Part shown: positions 34,185 through 43,675 of the stretch, in pieces | How the letters are laid out: each line of letters opens with the position of its first letter | How positions within the stretch are numbered: the first letter of the stretch is position 1 | Source: Rhizobium sp. RU33A | GTDB lineage: Bacteria > Pseudomonadota > Alphaproteobacteria > Rhizobiales > Rhizobiaceae | DNA: 64,000 nt | Assembly: GCF_900156055.1 (NCBI RefSeq) | Contig: NZ_FTMQ01000001.1 | Coordinates: forward strand, 806,001 to 870,000 | Direction: 5' to 3' | Notes under the pieces: model-generated | The model's database searches: none | Seen by the model: only the letters and a program-made list of their open reading frames with translations | Told to the model about the DNA's origin: nothing | Position numbers and translations under genes: made by a program

Positions 34185-35177
34185 ATGACGAACACGGAAC
34201 AGGGCAGGCGTCACTTCATAACCGGGCTCTCGGCACTGGCAGTACTCTCCGGGCCGTGCCTTGCGCTGGCCGGAGAGGTGATGAAGGAGATTGCCGCACT
34301 GAAGCCTGGCGAATTCACCTGGCATCCGGAGCGTCAGCGCACAGGACCGGTGGCTGTCGTTGTCTCTCTTCCGGAACAGCGTGTACATGTTTATCGCAAC
34401 GGCATTCGCATAGCCGTCTCTACCTGTGCGACCGGCAAGCCCGGCCACGAGACCCCGACCGGGGTCTTCGTCGTCCTGCAAAAGGACAAGCACCACAAGT
34501 CGAGCACCTATGATGATGCGCCGATGCCCAACATGAACCGGCTCACTTGGTCCGGCATCGCACTCCATGCCGGCAATCTGCCCGGATATCCGGCCTCACA
34601 CGGCTGCGTGCGCCTGCCCATGGCCTTTTCCGAACGTCTCTTCGACATCACCCATCTCGGCACACCCGTCATCATCTCGGGTGCTGCCGCAGATCCGCTG
34701 GAACTCGTCCATCCCGGCATGGTACTCGGTGCCTATGCCGCTCGCGAATTTGGCGATGCCGTGACGGCACTGCGCGGCAAGCAGCGCCCGAATGACTGGA
34801 CCGACCTCAAGAAGCAGCCGGTCGTTTCTGTCATCATGTCGACCTTTGACGGAAAGGCTTTGCTCGTTGAAAACTCGGAGATCCGCGCCGAAGGCCGGAT
34901 CACCGTCAATGGCCGGGACAAGCTTGGCAGCCACGTCTTTCTGCTCGACGGTCTCGACGAAGCGACACGCGGCATGCGCTGGATCGCCTTTGCCAATCCG
35001 AACGACGACGAAGGCGTGGTCAACATGGCCGCCAACCTTCTCGCCCGGATATCCGCCGACCCAGCCTTTGTGTCGACCATGCAGAGTGTCCTGCACCCCG
35101 GCGCAGTGCTGATCCTGACCGACGCGCCGCTCGCGCCAGATAGCCGTACGGGCAAGGACTTCGTCATCATGGCGTGA
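34185..35177 (+). CDS. L,D-transpeptidase (YkuD domain)
   Basis: A 330-residue cell-wall enzyme that makes or edits 3-3 peptidoglycan cross-links or attaches proteins to the wall. The YkuD domain runs about 55-180. The catalytic cysteine is C141 in HAGNLPGYPASHGCVRLP. The N-terminus (QGRRHFITGLSALAVLSG) is a signal sequence with twin arginines, so Tat export is possible. A second, less conserved domain follows (about 215-330). The start ATG was chosen because it places the signal at the N-terminus; another ATG 18 codons upstream is in frame. It overlaps the next reading frame by four bases. Confidence 0.9.
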   Translation: MTNTEQGRRHFITGLSALAVLSGPCLALAGEVMKEIAALKPGEFTWHPERQRTGPVAVVVSLPEQRVHVYRNGIRIAVSTCATGKPGHETPTGVFVVLQKDKHHKSSTYDDAPMPNMNRLTWSGIALHAGNLPGYPASHGCVRLPMAFSERLFDITHLGTPVIISGAAADPLELVHPGMVLGAYAAREFGDAVTALRGKQRPNDWTDLKKQPVVSVIMSTFDGKALLVENSEIRAEGRITVNGRDKLGSHVFLLDGLDEATRGMRWIAFANPNDDEGVVNMAANLLARISADPAFVSTMQSVLHPGAVLILTDAPLAPDSRTGKDFVIMA

Positions 35178-35955
35178 ATCGGCTGCTGTGCCGAAGAGTT
35201 GGCCATGGTGAAACGCTCAAGGCGAGACTGGGAGGGGGATACGATGCGCTACTGACGGCCATGTTTGCCATAGCGTGTTTGGCCACCCCCTTTCTTGCTG
35301 ATGCTGCAGACAAGCCTTCAACCAACCCCGTGCCCGATATCCGGATCGATGGCGACACCTTGATCTATATCGGCGGTACCAACGACAATGGCCTAGAGGC
35401 GCTGAAGACAGTGCTGGCCAAGGTGCCGGATGGCCAGATCACGAAGATGCTGGTGAATTCCGGCGGCGGCGACACCAAGGCCGCCATCCAGATCGGTTTC
35501 ATCATCGCCGACCTCAAGCCAAATCTGACAATCGATATAGGCCGTTTTCCATCCTGCGCCAATTTGATCGCGCTCGCCGTGGCCACGATCACGATCCGCG
35601 AAAACGCCTTCCTCGGCGGCGGCAATGACCGCAGCTTGGCCATTGCCGCCGCCGAGGAGGGTGTGACACTTCGCGAACACCTGCGCGCCATCGTCGCCGC
35701 ACAGGCGAGCGACGTGATTGGGCCAGATGGCAAGCCGGTCACATGGAAGCCTTTCTCGACGAAGCCGTCACTGCGGCCGAGGCGCGTATGGCTGAGGAGG
35801 TCGCACTTTGTGCCAGCATCCCACTGCCAAACGATACCTTCGCTGTTTGTGGCGTAGGCTCGCGCTTCGACGATCGCTTGAGCGGTGACCAGCGTGGCTG
35901 GGGCTTTTCGCTGGATGATATGGCCCGGCTGGGCCTGCCAACCGTGCGTTTATGA
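35174..35955 (+). pseudogene. ClpP/crotonase-like periplasmic protein, frameshifted
   Basis: The first frame gives a signal-like segment (MFAIACLATPFLADA) and a ClpP-like core (IYIGGTNDNGLEALKTVL; LVNSGGGDTKAAIQIG; PSCANLIALAVATITI). Near 35740 the protein continues in another frame (MEAFLDEAVTAAEARMAEE... to DDMARLGLPTVRL). Relatives have these parts in one chain, so the gene carries a frameshift. A perfect ribosome site (GGGAGGGGG) sits before an ATG at 35244 that stops after three codons, which hints at a second lesion near the start. The usual small residues around the active serine (SSCA) read FPSCA here. It may be inactive, or a sequencing error could explain one lesion. Confidence 0.65.
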
Positions 35956-36152
35956 AGAGGCCGGACGGTATCAGGACAGCCCGGCTTTCAGGCGATGGCT
36001 CATCGTCCTGACACCCGAAGATTTAAGCGGGCGAGTTTCATGACCCATCTGAGGCTCGGACAGGTAGCCCATCCCGTTTTCCCACCCGGAATGAGCCGCT
36101 TACGAGAGAGACCCTCCCATGACGGGGTGCCAGTATGCGCCAGCCGAGAGTT

Positions 36153-36926
36153 TCAGGCCACAGTGGCAAGCGGGGCCAGTAAGACTGTCGAGCCGATCAG
36201 CAGCCAGTCATTGATGACATGCGCCCCGGTGCTGACCCAGATATTCTTCGTCCATACATATGCCCAGGTCAGGATCAGTCGGGCGCAGCCGATCACAACA
36301 AAGCATTGCACAAAGTTCCAGTCATAGGTCGGCAGGTGCAGCATCCCGAAGATGAGCGCCGACAAAAGCCACGCAACGAGCACCGCAGCATTGCGACCCA
36401 TACCCGCCTTGTTGTGCAGATAGGCAAGGATGGCGAGGAAGGGCAGGATTGTGATCAGTTCCTCCCCGAGCAACTGGAGGCCGACCTTGGCAAAGAAACT
36501 CGCCAGCCGCGCGCCTTCGAGGTCAGCCGCATCCGCAATCGCTGCATTGGAGTTGACTGTGCCGAAGGTCTGCAGCAGCACTCCGACGGCAAGGGTCACG
36601 ATGATGTTGAGAATTGCAAAGCCAAACATCAGCAGCACGTCGCCAATGCCAACGCGCCGGAAGATTGCCCGCCAGTGTCCGGGGGCTGAGATGGCGAGAG
36701 CGGCCAGCGGTAAAGCCACGAAAGCAAAGGCCCTGAGCCAGCCGGTCACGATGTTGTCCTCAAAGGGCAACGGAACACCCAGCGCGGCAAATCCGGCCGC
36801 TGCAGCCGCGAGAACCCAAAGCCAGGCGCTCCCCGACACGCTCGGTGGTTTGTCTGAGTAAAACGGAAAATCAGGCCCCTTGGGCTCCAGCAACAAGCGC
36901 TGCGATGCAGGCGTCGAATGATCCAC
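36153..36926 (-). CDS. CPBP-family intramembrane metalloprotease
   Basis: A 257-residue membrane protein with about seven hydrophobic helices. The CPBP/Abi motifs are EE at 155-156 (LLGEELITILPF), H197 in FGMLHLPTYDW and H236 with N239 in STGAHVINDW. The family includes prenyl-protein proteases and self-immunity proteins for peptide toxins. No toxin gene was seen next to it. The arginine that normally follows the EE pair in EExxxR is absent (EELITI), so substrate handling may differ. Confidence 0.85.
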   Translation of the reverse strand: MDHSTPASQRLLLEPKGPDFPFYSDKPPSVSGSAWLWVLAAAAAGFAALGVPLPFEDNIVTGWLRAFAFVALPLAALAISAPGHWRAIFRRVGIGDVLLMFGFAILNIIVTLAVGVLLQTFGTVNSNAAIADAADLEGARLASFFAKVGLQLLGEELITILPFLAILAYLHNKAGMGRNAAVLVAWLLSALIFGMLHLPTYDWNFVQCFVVIGCARLILTWAYVWTKNIWVSTGAHVINDWLLIGSTVLLAPLATVA

Positions 36927-36997
36927 GAATGCCCCCTATCCCTGAATAGAAACTACTTCAATTCATCTGAGCAGCAAGTTTATCTTCATCATCGGCT

Positions 36998-37030
36998 CAC
37001 GAAGCTAGATAGGTCCAAGTGAGCTTCGTG
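36998..37030. repeat. 9-bp inverted repeat upstream of the CPBP gene
   Basis: CACGAAGCT and AGCTTCGTG are separated by 15 bases, starting 72 bases upstream of the protease start codon. It could be an operator or a transcript hairpin. Confidence 0.5.
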
Positions 37031-37200
37031 GTGGCACACTCTGGTTGCCGAACGGCTGCTGTTAAGACAGCCCCACCCACAAGACCTTGGCGTGGCGATC
37101 AATGACAGCGTGGCGGATTATGCCGTCATACTTGGTGGAAAGTGGTTGAATACCATGGTGCCCGCTGCGTCATTTCGGCCTGAACTCCGAACGGCGCGCC

Positions 37201-37345
37201 GGATCCCCAGCCAGTTTGCGAGACCCGCTTTCCGCACGACGAATGGCTCTAAGAATAGCAGCCGCGACTGCTCAAGTCGTTGAGAAGGCGTCGTTTGGCT
37301 TTGGGCTGACGCCAACACGGCGGGAGCGCGGCAATAAACTCCGCT
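37201..37345 (+). repeat. interspersed repeat, copy A (both modules)
   Basis: The left module (37201-37293, GGATCCCCAGCCAGTTTGCG ... GTTGAGAAGGCGTCG) and the right module (37303-37345, GGGCTGACGCCAACACGGCG...) are nearly adjacent. Related sequences lie near 49.4-49.7, 56.9 and 63.3 kb. Confidence 0.6.
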
Positions 37346-37852
37346 ACCCGACACCAAGCTCGTGCTCTAGGGCTGCCGCATGCGAGCGTTCGCTTTGCAC
37401 TCTCATATTTGTCAGACGCGAAGTGTCAGGGCGGATAGCGCCCGTGGTTCGAGCTCTACTTTTTACTCTCACCGAAGATTCTCTGAGCCCTTACCATCGA
37501 ACCGAAGAAATCGAACTCCTGCTTCGATGGCTTCCATTTCGGTTCATGCCGAAGGGCCAGGACGTCATCGATTGCCTCGAAGATGCGGATGTCTGCATCC
37601 CTATCGATGGCAGCAGGCTTCCGGGGCGTCGATCCCCTTCTCGGGTATGTCATATGGAATTCTGAGGCCTCGTTGCTGGAGCGTGAGCCGATATTGTCCG
37701 GATTATGCTCTGTGGCTTGTGACGCGGATCTAAGCGTCGGTCGTCTTGACTTCGGGGGCTGCATTACGACAGTACACACGCGTCCGTACCCAGATCGCCG
37801 ACTCTGAAACTACATGCGGAGGTGAAAGTTCCCCCGCATGCAGTGCTTGCAC

Positions 37853-38941
37853 TTACGCGCTCAGATGCTGTTCGAAAAACGCCTCGAACTTGTCGAACGG
37901 GATGATCTCCACCTTGTCGTAGAGATCAACGTGGCTTGCCCCGGGAATGATCAGCAGTTCTTTGGGTTCAGCCGCTGCCGCATACGCCGTTTCGCTGAAG
38001 TAGCGCGAATGGGCATTCTCGCCATGCACGAGCAGCAGCGGCCGCGGCGAGATCTCGGCGATATAGGAGAGGATCGGCATGTTCATGAAGGACAAGGGCG
38101 TGGTCAGTGACCAGCCGTTGCCCGAGTTGACTGCACGTTTGTGGTAGCCGCGCGGCGTCATGTAGTAGTCATGGTAGTCGACCAGGAACTGCGGCTCGCC
38201 GCCTTTCAGGACGTTGTAGTCCTTCATGTATTCCGGGCTGCCGGCCTTCGCATCGGCAGAGCGTTGCCGGCTCATCTGCTCTAGGCTTTGGGTCCGCTGT
38301 TCAAGCGTCACGACGTCGTTGTAGCCCTTCGACATGACGCGGGTCATGTCATACATGGTGCTGGCAACCACGGCCTTCACGCGCTTGTCCACGGCTGCCG
38401 CGTTGAGAGCCATGCCACCCCAGCCGCAGACGCCGATCATGCCGATGCGCTCCTGGTCGACGTCGGGCAGGTTTCCGATGAAGTCGACTGCCGCGCTGAA
38501 GTCTTCGGTATTGATATCAGGCGATGCGATGTTGCGTGGCTGGCCTCCACTTTCGCCGGTAAAGGATCCGTCGAAGGCAACCGTCACGAAGCCGCGTTCT
38601 GCCATCACCTGTGCGTAAAGGCCTGACGACTGTTCCTTGACGGCGCCGAAGGGGCCTCCGACCACGATCGCTGGCATGCTGGTTCCGCGGCTCTTCGGCA
38701 TGTAGAGATCGCCTGCCAGTTCAATGCCGTAGCGGTTCGTGAAGCGCACCTTCCGGTGGTCAACCCTGTCGCTCTTCGGGAAGACCTTGTCCCAGACTTC
38801 TTCGGTCTGAGCCGATGCGGTGGAGGCGTAGGGGAGGAGAGCGGACGCAATTGCCCCGACAGAGGCAACCTTCAAGAGGTCGCGACGTGCAAGGTCCAAC
38901 TGATCATGTCCGTTCTGCGTGGTGGGTACATTGCTGTTCAT
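37853..38941 (-). CDS. Tat-exported alpha/beta hydrolase
   Basis: A 362-residue hydrolase. The N-terminus has a twin-arginine signal (LARRDLLKVASVGAIASA) with cleavage near residue 44. The hydrolase fold follows (AIVVGGPFGAVKEQSSG; VAFDGSFTGESGG). The nucleophile elbow reads IGMIGVCGWGG, with cysteine where a serine is more usual, as in dienelactone hydrolases. The acid and His regions are LLLVHGENAHSR and GASHVDLYD. It is related to the YcjY/DUF1100-type hydrolases that neighbour oxidoreductases. It is divergent from the cupin gene; a putative LysR operator lies between them. Confidence 0.86.
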   Translation of the reverse strand: MNSNVPTTQNGHDQLDLARRDLLKVASVGAIASALLPYASTASAQTEEVWDKVFPKSDRVDHRKVRFTNRYGIELAGDLYMPKSRGTSMPAIVVGGPFGAVKEQSSGLYAQVMAERGFVTVAFDGSFTGESGGQPRNIASPDINTEDFSAAVDFIGNLPDVDQERIGMIGVCGWGGMALNAAAVDKRVKAVVASTMYDMTRVMSKGYNDVVTLEQRTQSLEQMSRQRSADAKAGSPEYMKDYNVLKGGEPQFLVDYHDYYMTPRGYHKRAVNSGNGWSLTTPLSFMNMPILSYIAEISPRPLLLVHGENAHSRYFSETAYAAAAEPKELLIIPGASHVDLYDKVEIIPFDKFEAFFEQHLSA

Positions 38942-39253
38942 GTCGCGGGTCTCCGGATTGAAGTTGTTTTCACCACCCCCAAGTGAGCGCTTCTGGTATC
39001 GAACATAAGCCCCTGGAACTCACTTGAACTTATCGGTCTGGTCGATCAATCGTTGGGCGCTCATGAAACTCGCCGGGCAATCGGCCTTGCCTATTTCTGT
39101 TGGGAGAACAACGTGGGTACCCAAGCCGCGTTCGCATCCCCGGCTCATGGTCTCCATCGATAGGCGTCAGCCTGAATGACGACTAATCATTTGCGCCGTC
39201 GCATGGCATCCTGCGTGAACCGCAGCACTTCATGATCGCAAAGAGGGACACTC
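38942..39253. other. divergent promoter region
   Basis: 312 bases between the hydrolase and cupin start codons. It contains one exact copy of the TATCGA-N4-GACCAT motif and no gene. Confidence 0.6.
39147..39162 (-). promoter_or_regulatory. putative LysR operator, site 1
   Basis: On the minus strand TATCGATGGAGACCAT, identical to site 2 in front of the MFS gene. It contains the LysR T-N11-A pattern (TCGATGGAGACCA). It lies 91 bases before the cupin gene and 205 before the hydrolase. Confidence 0.6.
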
Positions 39254-39652
39254 ATGGACATTCGCAGAGCTGGTAGCCAGGCATCAGTAAAGGGACCGTC
39301 GGACTGGTTCACCGGTGCAGTCAGGATCGATCCGCTTTTCCCAGTCCGGGAACCGGCTTCGGCAGCGGGCAACACCGTCACATTCGAACCAGGTGCGCGA
39401 ACCGCCTGGCATACGCATCCCCTGGGGCAGATCATCATTGTGATTTCCGGCGTCGGACGCGCGCAGCACGAGGGCGGGCCGGTTGAAGAGATCCGCCCCG
39501 GAGATGTCGTCTGGTTTGAACCAGGAGAAAAGCACTGGCATGGTGCGGCCCCCGCGACCGCGATGGTGCACATCGCCATCCAGGAGAGCCTCGACGGGAA
39601 GGCGGTCGACTGGCTGGAGCAGGTCAGCGACGCGGACTATTCAGCGTCATAA
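39254..39652 (+). CDS. cupin-domain protein
   Basis: A 132-residue single cupin. Metal-binding motif 1 is [10 protein letters not shown] and motif 2 is [11 protein letters not shown], giving a three- or four-histidine site. The sequence style ([27 protein letters not shown]) is that of the small manganese cupins that include bacterial hydroxynitrile lyases and carboxymuconolactone-decarboxylase-associated cupins. The substrate is unknown. It is adjacent to the hydrolase and XdhC genes and shares the cluster's operator motif. Confidence 0.86.
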   Translation: MDIRRAGSQASVKGPSDWFTGAVRIDPLFPVREPASAAGNTVTFEPGARTAWHTHPLGQIIIVISGVGRAQHEGGPVEEIRPGDVVWFEPGEKHWHGAAPATAMVHIAIQESLDGKAVDWLEQVSDADYSAS

Positions 39653-39789
39653 ACGTAACTCCACGGATACTGAAGACCCGCCATGGGAAGGAGATGCTCT
39701 CACCTAGGGGCATGATATCAGGGGTGCCCGCTTCGCAGATGGGAGCCGGCAGCTTTTGTGTCCGCGACACGTGAGACGGATGTTTGGCC

Positions 39790-40698
39790 TTAATGGCCGA
39801 GTGTCTTCTCGTGGGCAACCGCCACGTCCGCCAGTATGGAAATTGCCAGTGAGGTCGCATGACGGGCTGGGCCAAACATCCCGATGGGAGCCTTGATCCG
39901 GTCGATCACGGCTTGTTCGTAGCCAAGCTCACGAAGACGAAGGATGCGTTTGTCATGCGTCCGTCTGCTGCCAAGTGCGCCGATGTAGAACGCGTCGCTT
40001 TCCAGAGCGACGTTCAAGAGTCCCATTTCCTTGTCCAGATCATGATGCATCAGGACGATCGCCGTGTAGCCGTCGACCAATGGTTTCACATCCGCGCTCC
40101 GAAATCTGTCCGGAACGGTGACGACCTCCATCTCGGCGGCTCGCATCAAGGCGGTGAAGCGAGCCACTTCGAAGGATCCACCTGACACAAGTGTTCGGAT
40201 CGGTGGATGGTAGACGGTGGTAAAGATGTCGTCATTCCACCCAGTCCCTTGCAAAAGGTCCGAGTGGGTAAGGCTTTCCGCGTTCGGGTCATAGGAAAGA
40301 GCCGCAGGATGCCGCTCGCTAAGACGGGTGACAGCCAATTGTAAACTCGCCACGTCCTTCAACACGTGAATGGCAACGGTGATGCTGCCGCCGCATGGCA
40401 AGACGATATCCTTGAAGGGCGAGTCTTTGCCAAAGCTGACGAGCTTGTCTTTCCGATCTTGGATCGCGAGAAGGGCTTCCGCTGCAATCGCCGCTTCCAC
40501 ACATCCTCCCGAGACGTATCCGGCATAACGTCCGTCGGCTGCGACCACGATGTGGGATCCCAGCGATCTGGCCGCGCCGCCCTTGATATCGACCAGGGTT
40601 GCCAGCGCACAGGCATGTGTCCGCGAGACCTCCAGGGCAAAGCCCAACAGCTCCTGCGGATCATCGCTATCGAACGCCTTGTGTGGATGGATGAGCAT
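39790..40698 (-). CDS. xdhC: XdhC/CoxI family molybdenum-enzyme maturation factor
   Basis: A 302-residue protein of the XdhC family, which binds molybdenum cofactor, supports its sulfuration and delivers it to xanthine-oxidase-type enzymes. The N-terminal domain shows ATLVDIKGGAARSLGSHIVV and YVSGGCVEAAI. The C-terminal Rossmann-like domain shows TLVSGGSFEVARF and FYIGALGSRRTHDKR. The natural client is the two-subunit molybdenum oxidoreductase encoded at 44.0-46.8 kb. It is the last gene of a same-strand run starting with the MFS transporter, separated from the dehydrogenase gene by 112 bases. Confidence 0.9.
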   Translation of the reverse strand: MLIHPHKAFDSDDPQELLGFALEVSRTHACALATLVDIKGGAARSLGSHIVVAADGRYAGYVSGGCVEAAIAAEALLAIQDRKDKLVSFGKDSPFKDIVLPCGGSITVAIHVLKDVASLQLAVTRLSERHPAALSYDPNAESLTHSDLLQGTGWNDDIFTTVYHPPIRTLVSGGSFEVARFTALMRAAEMEVVTVPDRFRSADVKPLVDGYTAIVLMHHDLDKEMGLLNVALESDAFYIGALGSRRTHDKRILRLRELGYEQAVIDRIKAPIGMFGPARHATSLAISILADVAVAHEKTLGH

Positions 40699-40810
40699 TT
40701 TTGAGCCAAGTCACGCTTGATAAAGGTACATCCCCGCCACCGGAAATCATTTTCGGCAACGCTGATAAGTGGAGTCTGATTGTCTTTGCAAACAGCGCAG
40801 GCAGCAGCCG

Positions 40811-41827
40811 CTACAGTCGCAGCAGGGCCTTGACCGCCCGCCTTTCGTCCATGGCACGGTAACCTTCGGCGACATCGGAGAGCGGGATTTCGAGGTCGAA
40901 GACACGGCCCGGATTGATCTCGCGTTTGAGCACCAGATCCATGAGATAGGGCAGGAAGCGGCGGACGGGGGCAGGGCCGCCCATCAGGCTCTTCTGGGCG
41001 AAGAACAGGTCCTGACCGGCGATCTGGACTCCATGGGGAACGCCGACGAAGCCGATATGGCCGCCCGGGCGGGCGCAACTGATCGCCTGGGACATGGATT
41101 CCTGCGTGCCGACACATTCAAGCACGGATTCGGCGCCGACCCCGTTCGTGATCTCCTTGATCCGCTTCACGCCGTCATCGCCGCGTTCGGAAACGATGTG
41201 TGTGGCGCCGAATTCGAGCGCCAGATCCTGGCGGCTCTTGTGGCGGCTCATGGCGATGATCCGTTCGGCCCCCATCTGCTTGGCGGCGAGAACGCCCATC
41301 AGACCAACGGCGCCGTCGCCGACAACAACAGCCGTGGAGCCTTCCGAAACGCGGGCTGCATCGGCGGCATACCAGCCGGTGCCGAGAACGTCCGAAACGG
41401 CCAGCAGGCTTGGAATCAGGTCCTCATCGGGCAGCTGCGGTGTTGCGACCAGTGTGCCGTCGGCGAGCGGAACGCGGGCGTAAGGCGCCTGCGCACCCGT
41501 CATGAACTCTCGTTGCTCGCAGGAGGACTGGAAACCGAAGCGGCAGTGCGGGCAGGTGTTGTCCGAGAGGCAAAACGAGCCGACGACGAATTGGCCGGGT
41601 TTGATCGTCTTCACGGCATCGCCGACCTCGACGACGACACCGCAATATTCATGGCCCATGTTGGCGGGGCCATTCATCGGCTGAAGGCCGCGATAGGGCC
41701 AGAGATCGGAGCCGCAGACGCAGGAAGCCGCAAGCTTGATGATGGCATCCGTCGGCTTGAGGATCGTGGGTTCAGCGACCTCTTCGCAGCGGATATCGCC
41801 TTTGTCATGGAGTATGGTGGCCAGCAT
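40811..41827 (-). CDS. zinc-dependent alcohol dehydrogenase
   Basis: A 338-residue medium-chain dehydrogenase. The catalytic zinc ligands lie in SCVCGSDLW and GHEYCGVVVEVGD. The structural zinc loop is FCLSDNTCPHCRFGFQSSC. The NAD(P)-binding motif is VVVGDGAVGLMGVLAA, and HKSRQDLALEFGA suggests the NADP-type pocket. It oxidises or reduces an unknown alcohol/aldehyde. It is 24 bases downstream of the cyclophilin-like gene, in one operon with the MFS transporter. It could supply aldehydes to the molybdenum oxidoreductase or remove its products. Confidence 0.9.
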   Translation of the reverse strand: MLATILHDKGDIRCEEVAEPTILKPTDAIIKLAASCVCGSDLWPYRGLQPMNGPANMGHEYCGVVVEVGDAVKTIKPGQFVVGSFCLSDNTCPHCRFGFQSSCEQREFMTGAQAPYARVPLADGTLVATPQLPDEDLIPSLLAVSDVLGTGWYAADAARVSEGSTAVVVGDGAVGLMGVLAAKQMGAERIIAMSRHKSRQDLALEFGATHIVSERGDDGVKRIKEITNGVGAESVLECVGTQESMSQAISCARPGGHIGFVGVPHGVQIAGQDLFFAQKSLMGGPAPVRRFLPYLMDLVLKREINPGRVFDLEIPLSDVAEGYRAMDERRAVKALLRL

Positions 41828-41851
41828 GGGTCTTGTCCTTTCTCCGGGATG

Positions 41852-42301
41852 TCAGGAAATACGGGTGACGCGCATCGGATAGGTGCCGCGCGTAAGGATG
41901 GGTTCCACACCGCCATCGATGCGTCCGAGGCGAACGAGATCGCGGATCGACGAATAGTCCCCGTGATAGAGAACGAGGTTACCCCAGGGCACATAGTAGC
42001 AGATGTCGCCAATTGCGGGGTTGGGGAAGGGACCCCGTGCTTCAGGATTAAGCTTGCGCGGAAGGTAGGCAATCTTCTCGTTCGTCGAATAATCCGACAC
42101 CTCGACGTCGAGTGGCAGCATCGAAGCGAAATCGCGCGCCGACACGTTGTCGTATAATGTGGCGGTGAAATCCTGGTCGCTGAAGCTGAAACGTATCTTC
42201 ATCAGGTTGCGGTCCTGCGCATGGGTGACGTGAGGGAGGATGGGGCTCAGTGCCCCAGCCAGGAGCAGTGTTCTGCGGGTCAGTCGGTGATCCCTGCTCA
42301 T
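41852..42301 (-). CDS. Tat-exported cyclophilin-like fold protein
   Basis: A 149-residue protein with a twin-arginine signal (RLTRRTLLLAGALSPILPH, cleavage near residue 28). It carries a cyclophilin-like domain of the small bacterial type, with FTATLYDNVSARDFASMLPL, EARGPFPNPAIGDICYYVPW and YSSIRDLVRLGRIDGG. These proteins are structurally like peptidyl-prolyl isomerases, but most lack known activity. The start codon overlaps the MFS stop (ATGA), fixing the start and coupling translation. The very long in-frame extension through the MFS gene is an artefact. Confidence 0.85.
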   Translation of the reverse strand: MSRDHRLTRRTLLLAGALSPILPHVTHAQDRNLMKIRFSFSDQDFTATLYDNVSARDFASMLPLDVEVSDYSTNEKIAYLPRKLNPEARGPFPNPAIGDICYYVPWGNLVLYHGDYSSIRDLVRLGRIDGGVEPILTRGTYPMRVTRIS

Positions 42302-43485
42302 TTTGCGTTCTCCCAGTTGGAGCGCGCGGCGAAGGCAGCAAGCGAAGAGCCGACAAGCAGGAGTGCAGCGAAGAGAAATGAACTCCACCAGCCGACATGA
42401 TCGAACAGCAGGCCGCCGAGTGCAGCACCGAGTGTGATGGCGAACTGGATGACGGCAACCTGCAGACCGCCACCGGCTTCGGCGTCGTCGCTCAAGACCT
42501 GGGCGAGCCAAGTCCCCCAGGCGACGGGAGCGGCCGTGCCGACGAAGCCCCAGGCACCGAGGAGGAGCGTCACGGCAAGTGGCGAGCTTGAAGCCGCCAC
42601 AAGCCCGACGGCAAGGAGAGCCATGGTCAGCGGCATGCCGATCGCGAGCGTATAAAGCCAGTGCGGCAGCAGGCGGCTGATGCTCCAGGTTCCGGCCACG
42701 CCCGCCAGTCCCATCAGCAGCATCACAAGCGAGAGCGAGGTCACGCCGAACCCCGAGGCGCTCTCCAGATAGGGTCTGAGATAGGTGAAGAGTGAAAACT
42801 GGCCCATGAACAGCAGCAGGATGGCCGTCATGCCGAGTGCGACCTGACGGCGAGCCAGCAAGCGGAAGACGTTGGCTGTCCGCTTGTCGTCCTCTGCCGG
42901 GAGATCGGGCGTGGTCATCCACTGCCAGGCAAGAGCGACCAGAGCCAAGGGCACAACGAGGAAGAAGGCGCCACGCCAGCCGATCAATTCGCCGAGAAAG
43001 CTGCCAAGCGGCGCGGAAATCGTGGCGGCGATGGCGTTGCCGGCATTCAGTGCGGCCAGTCCTTTGGGCACCTGATCAGTCGGCAGGAGCCGCATGACGA
43101 TGGCCGTCGACATCGACCAGAAGCCGCCAATCGCAATGCCAAGCAGCGCACGACCTGCCATGAGGATCCAGTAGTTCGGAGCAAAGGTCACCACCACAGC
43201 GGAAAGTACCAGCAGTACGGAAAACCAGGTGAGAACCGTCTTGCGATCGATGCCTGCCGTCAGCCGGGCAACAAACAGGCTGGTGACGACGGCGAAGAAC
43301 CCGGAAGCCGAGATCGCCTGTCCCACCTGTCCCTCGAGCATGGTCAGATCGCGGGCGATTGGTGTCAGCAGGCTGACGGGCATGAATTCCGAGGCGATCA
43401 GCACGGAAACAGTCAGCGCCATGGAGCCGACGGCACCCCAGGCTGCCGGTGATTTCAATGTTTCGCGATAGGTCAGCTCGGCCAT
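42298..43485 (-). CDS. MFS efflux transporter (AraJ/YdhP type)
   Basis: A 395-residue, twelve-helix major facilitator. The motif-A-like loop after helix 2 is ARLTAGIDRKTVL, and helix 4-5 shows ALLGIAIGGFWSMSTAIVMR, typical of the DHA1 sugar/drug efflux group. It probably exports a small organic compound. It is the first gene of the MFS/cyclophilin-like/alcohol dehydrogenase (and probably xdhC) unit. The putative LysR operator lies 96 bases upstream. Confidence 0.9.
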   Translation of the reverse strand: MAELTYRETLKSPAAWGAVGSMALTVSVLIASEFMPVSLLTPIARDLTMLEGQVGQAISASGFFAVVTSLFVARLTAGIDRKTVLTWFSVLLVLSAVVVTFAPNYWILMAGRALLGIAIGGFWSMSTAIVMRLLPTDQVPKGLAALNAGNAIAATISAPLGSFLGELIGWRGAFFLVVPLALVALAWQWMTTPDLPAEDDKRTANVFRLLARRQVALGMTAILLLFMGQFSLFTYLRPYLESASGFGVTSLSLVMLLMGLAGVAGTWSISRLLPHWLYTLAIGMPLTMALLAVGLVAASSSPLAVTLLLGAWGFVGTAAPVAWGTWLAQVLSDDAEAGGGLQVAVIQFAITLGAALGGLLFDHVGWWSSFLFAALLLVGSSLAAFAARSNWENAK

Positions 43486-43581
43486 GGTCTACATCATCCT
43501 TCGAAAGCGGCGACATGCCCTCTCGCGTCCTTTGTAGCCAGTTTCCATTGGGCCGATTAGCGGCGCCATCTCGCATGCATT

Positions 43582-43597
43582 TATCGATGGAGACCAT
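43582..43597 (+). promoter_or_regulatory. putative LysR operator, site 2
   Basis: TATCGATGGAGACCAT sits inside an imperfect dyad (ATCGATGG-AGA-CCATCAAT). It is upstream of the MFS operon and is an exact 16-base match to site 1. Confidence 0.65.
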
Positions 43598-43604
43598 CAA
43601 TGAA

Positions 43605-43637
43605 GATCTCCCGCCTTGCAGGGCAGGGCGGGAGATC
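43605..43637 (-). terminator. hairpin after the cytochrome c gene
   Basis: A perfect 11-bp stem (GATCTCCCGCC / GGCGGGAGATC) with an 11-base loop, 38 bases past the cytochrome stop codon. Only a weak T-rich tail (TTCATT) follows on the minus strand. It probably ends the oxidoreductase transcript. Confidence 0.6.
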
Positions 43638-43675
43638 GTGTCTTATCTGTTGGGTCCGGGAAGGATGCGCATGAG

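Larger units (their letters stand above)
36927..37852. other. 926-base spacer with repeat copy
   Basis: No gene is convincing here. A 65-codon minus-strand frame starting at 37653 lacks a good ribosome site and resembles nothing known. The stretch contains the 9-bp inverted repeat at its left and the most degenerate copy of the interspersed repeat. The mixed quality suggests decayed sequence. Confidence 0.5.

Noticed and set aside
37456..37779. 107-codon minus-strand frame in the large spacer
   Set aside because: No convincing ribosome site and no family resemblance; kept only as a note in the spacer entry.
40769..42157. 462-codon open frame antisense to the alcohol dehydrogenase
   Set aside because: The dehydrogenase has full motif support; the antisense product does not.
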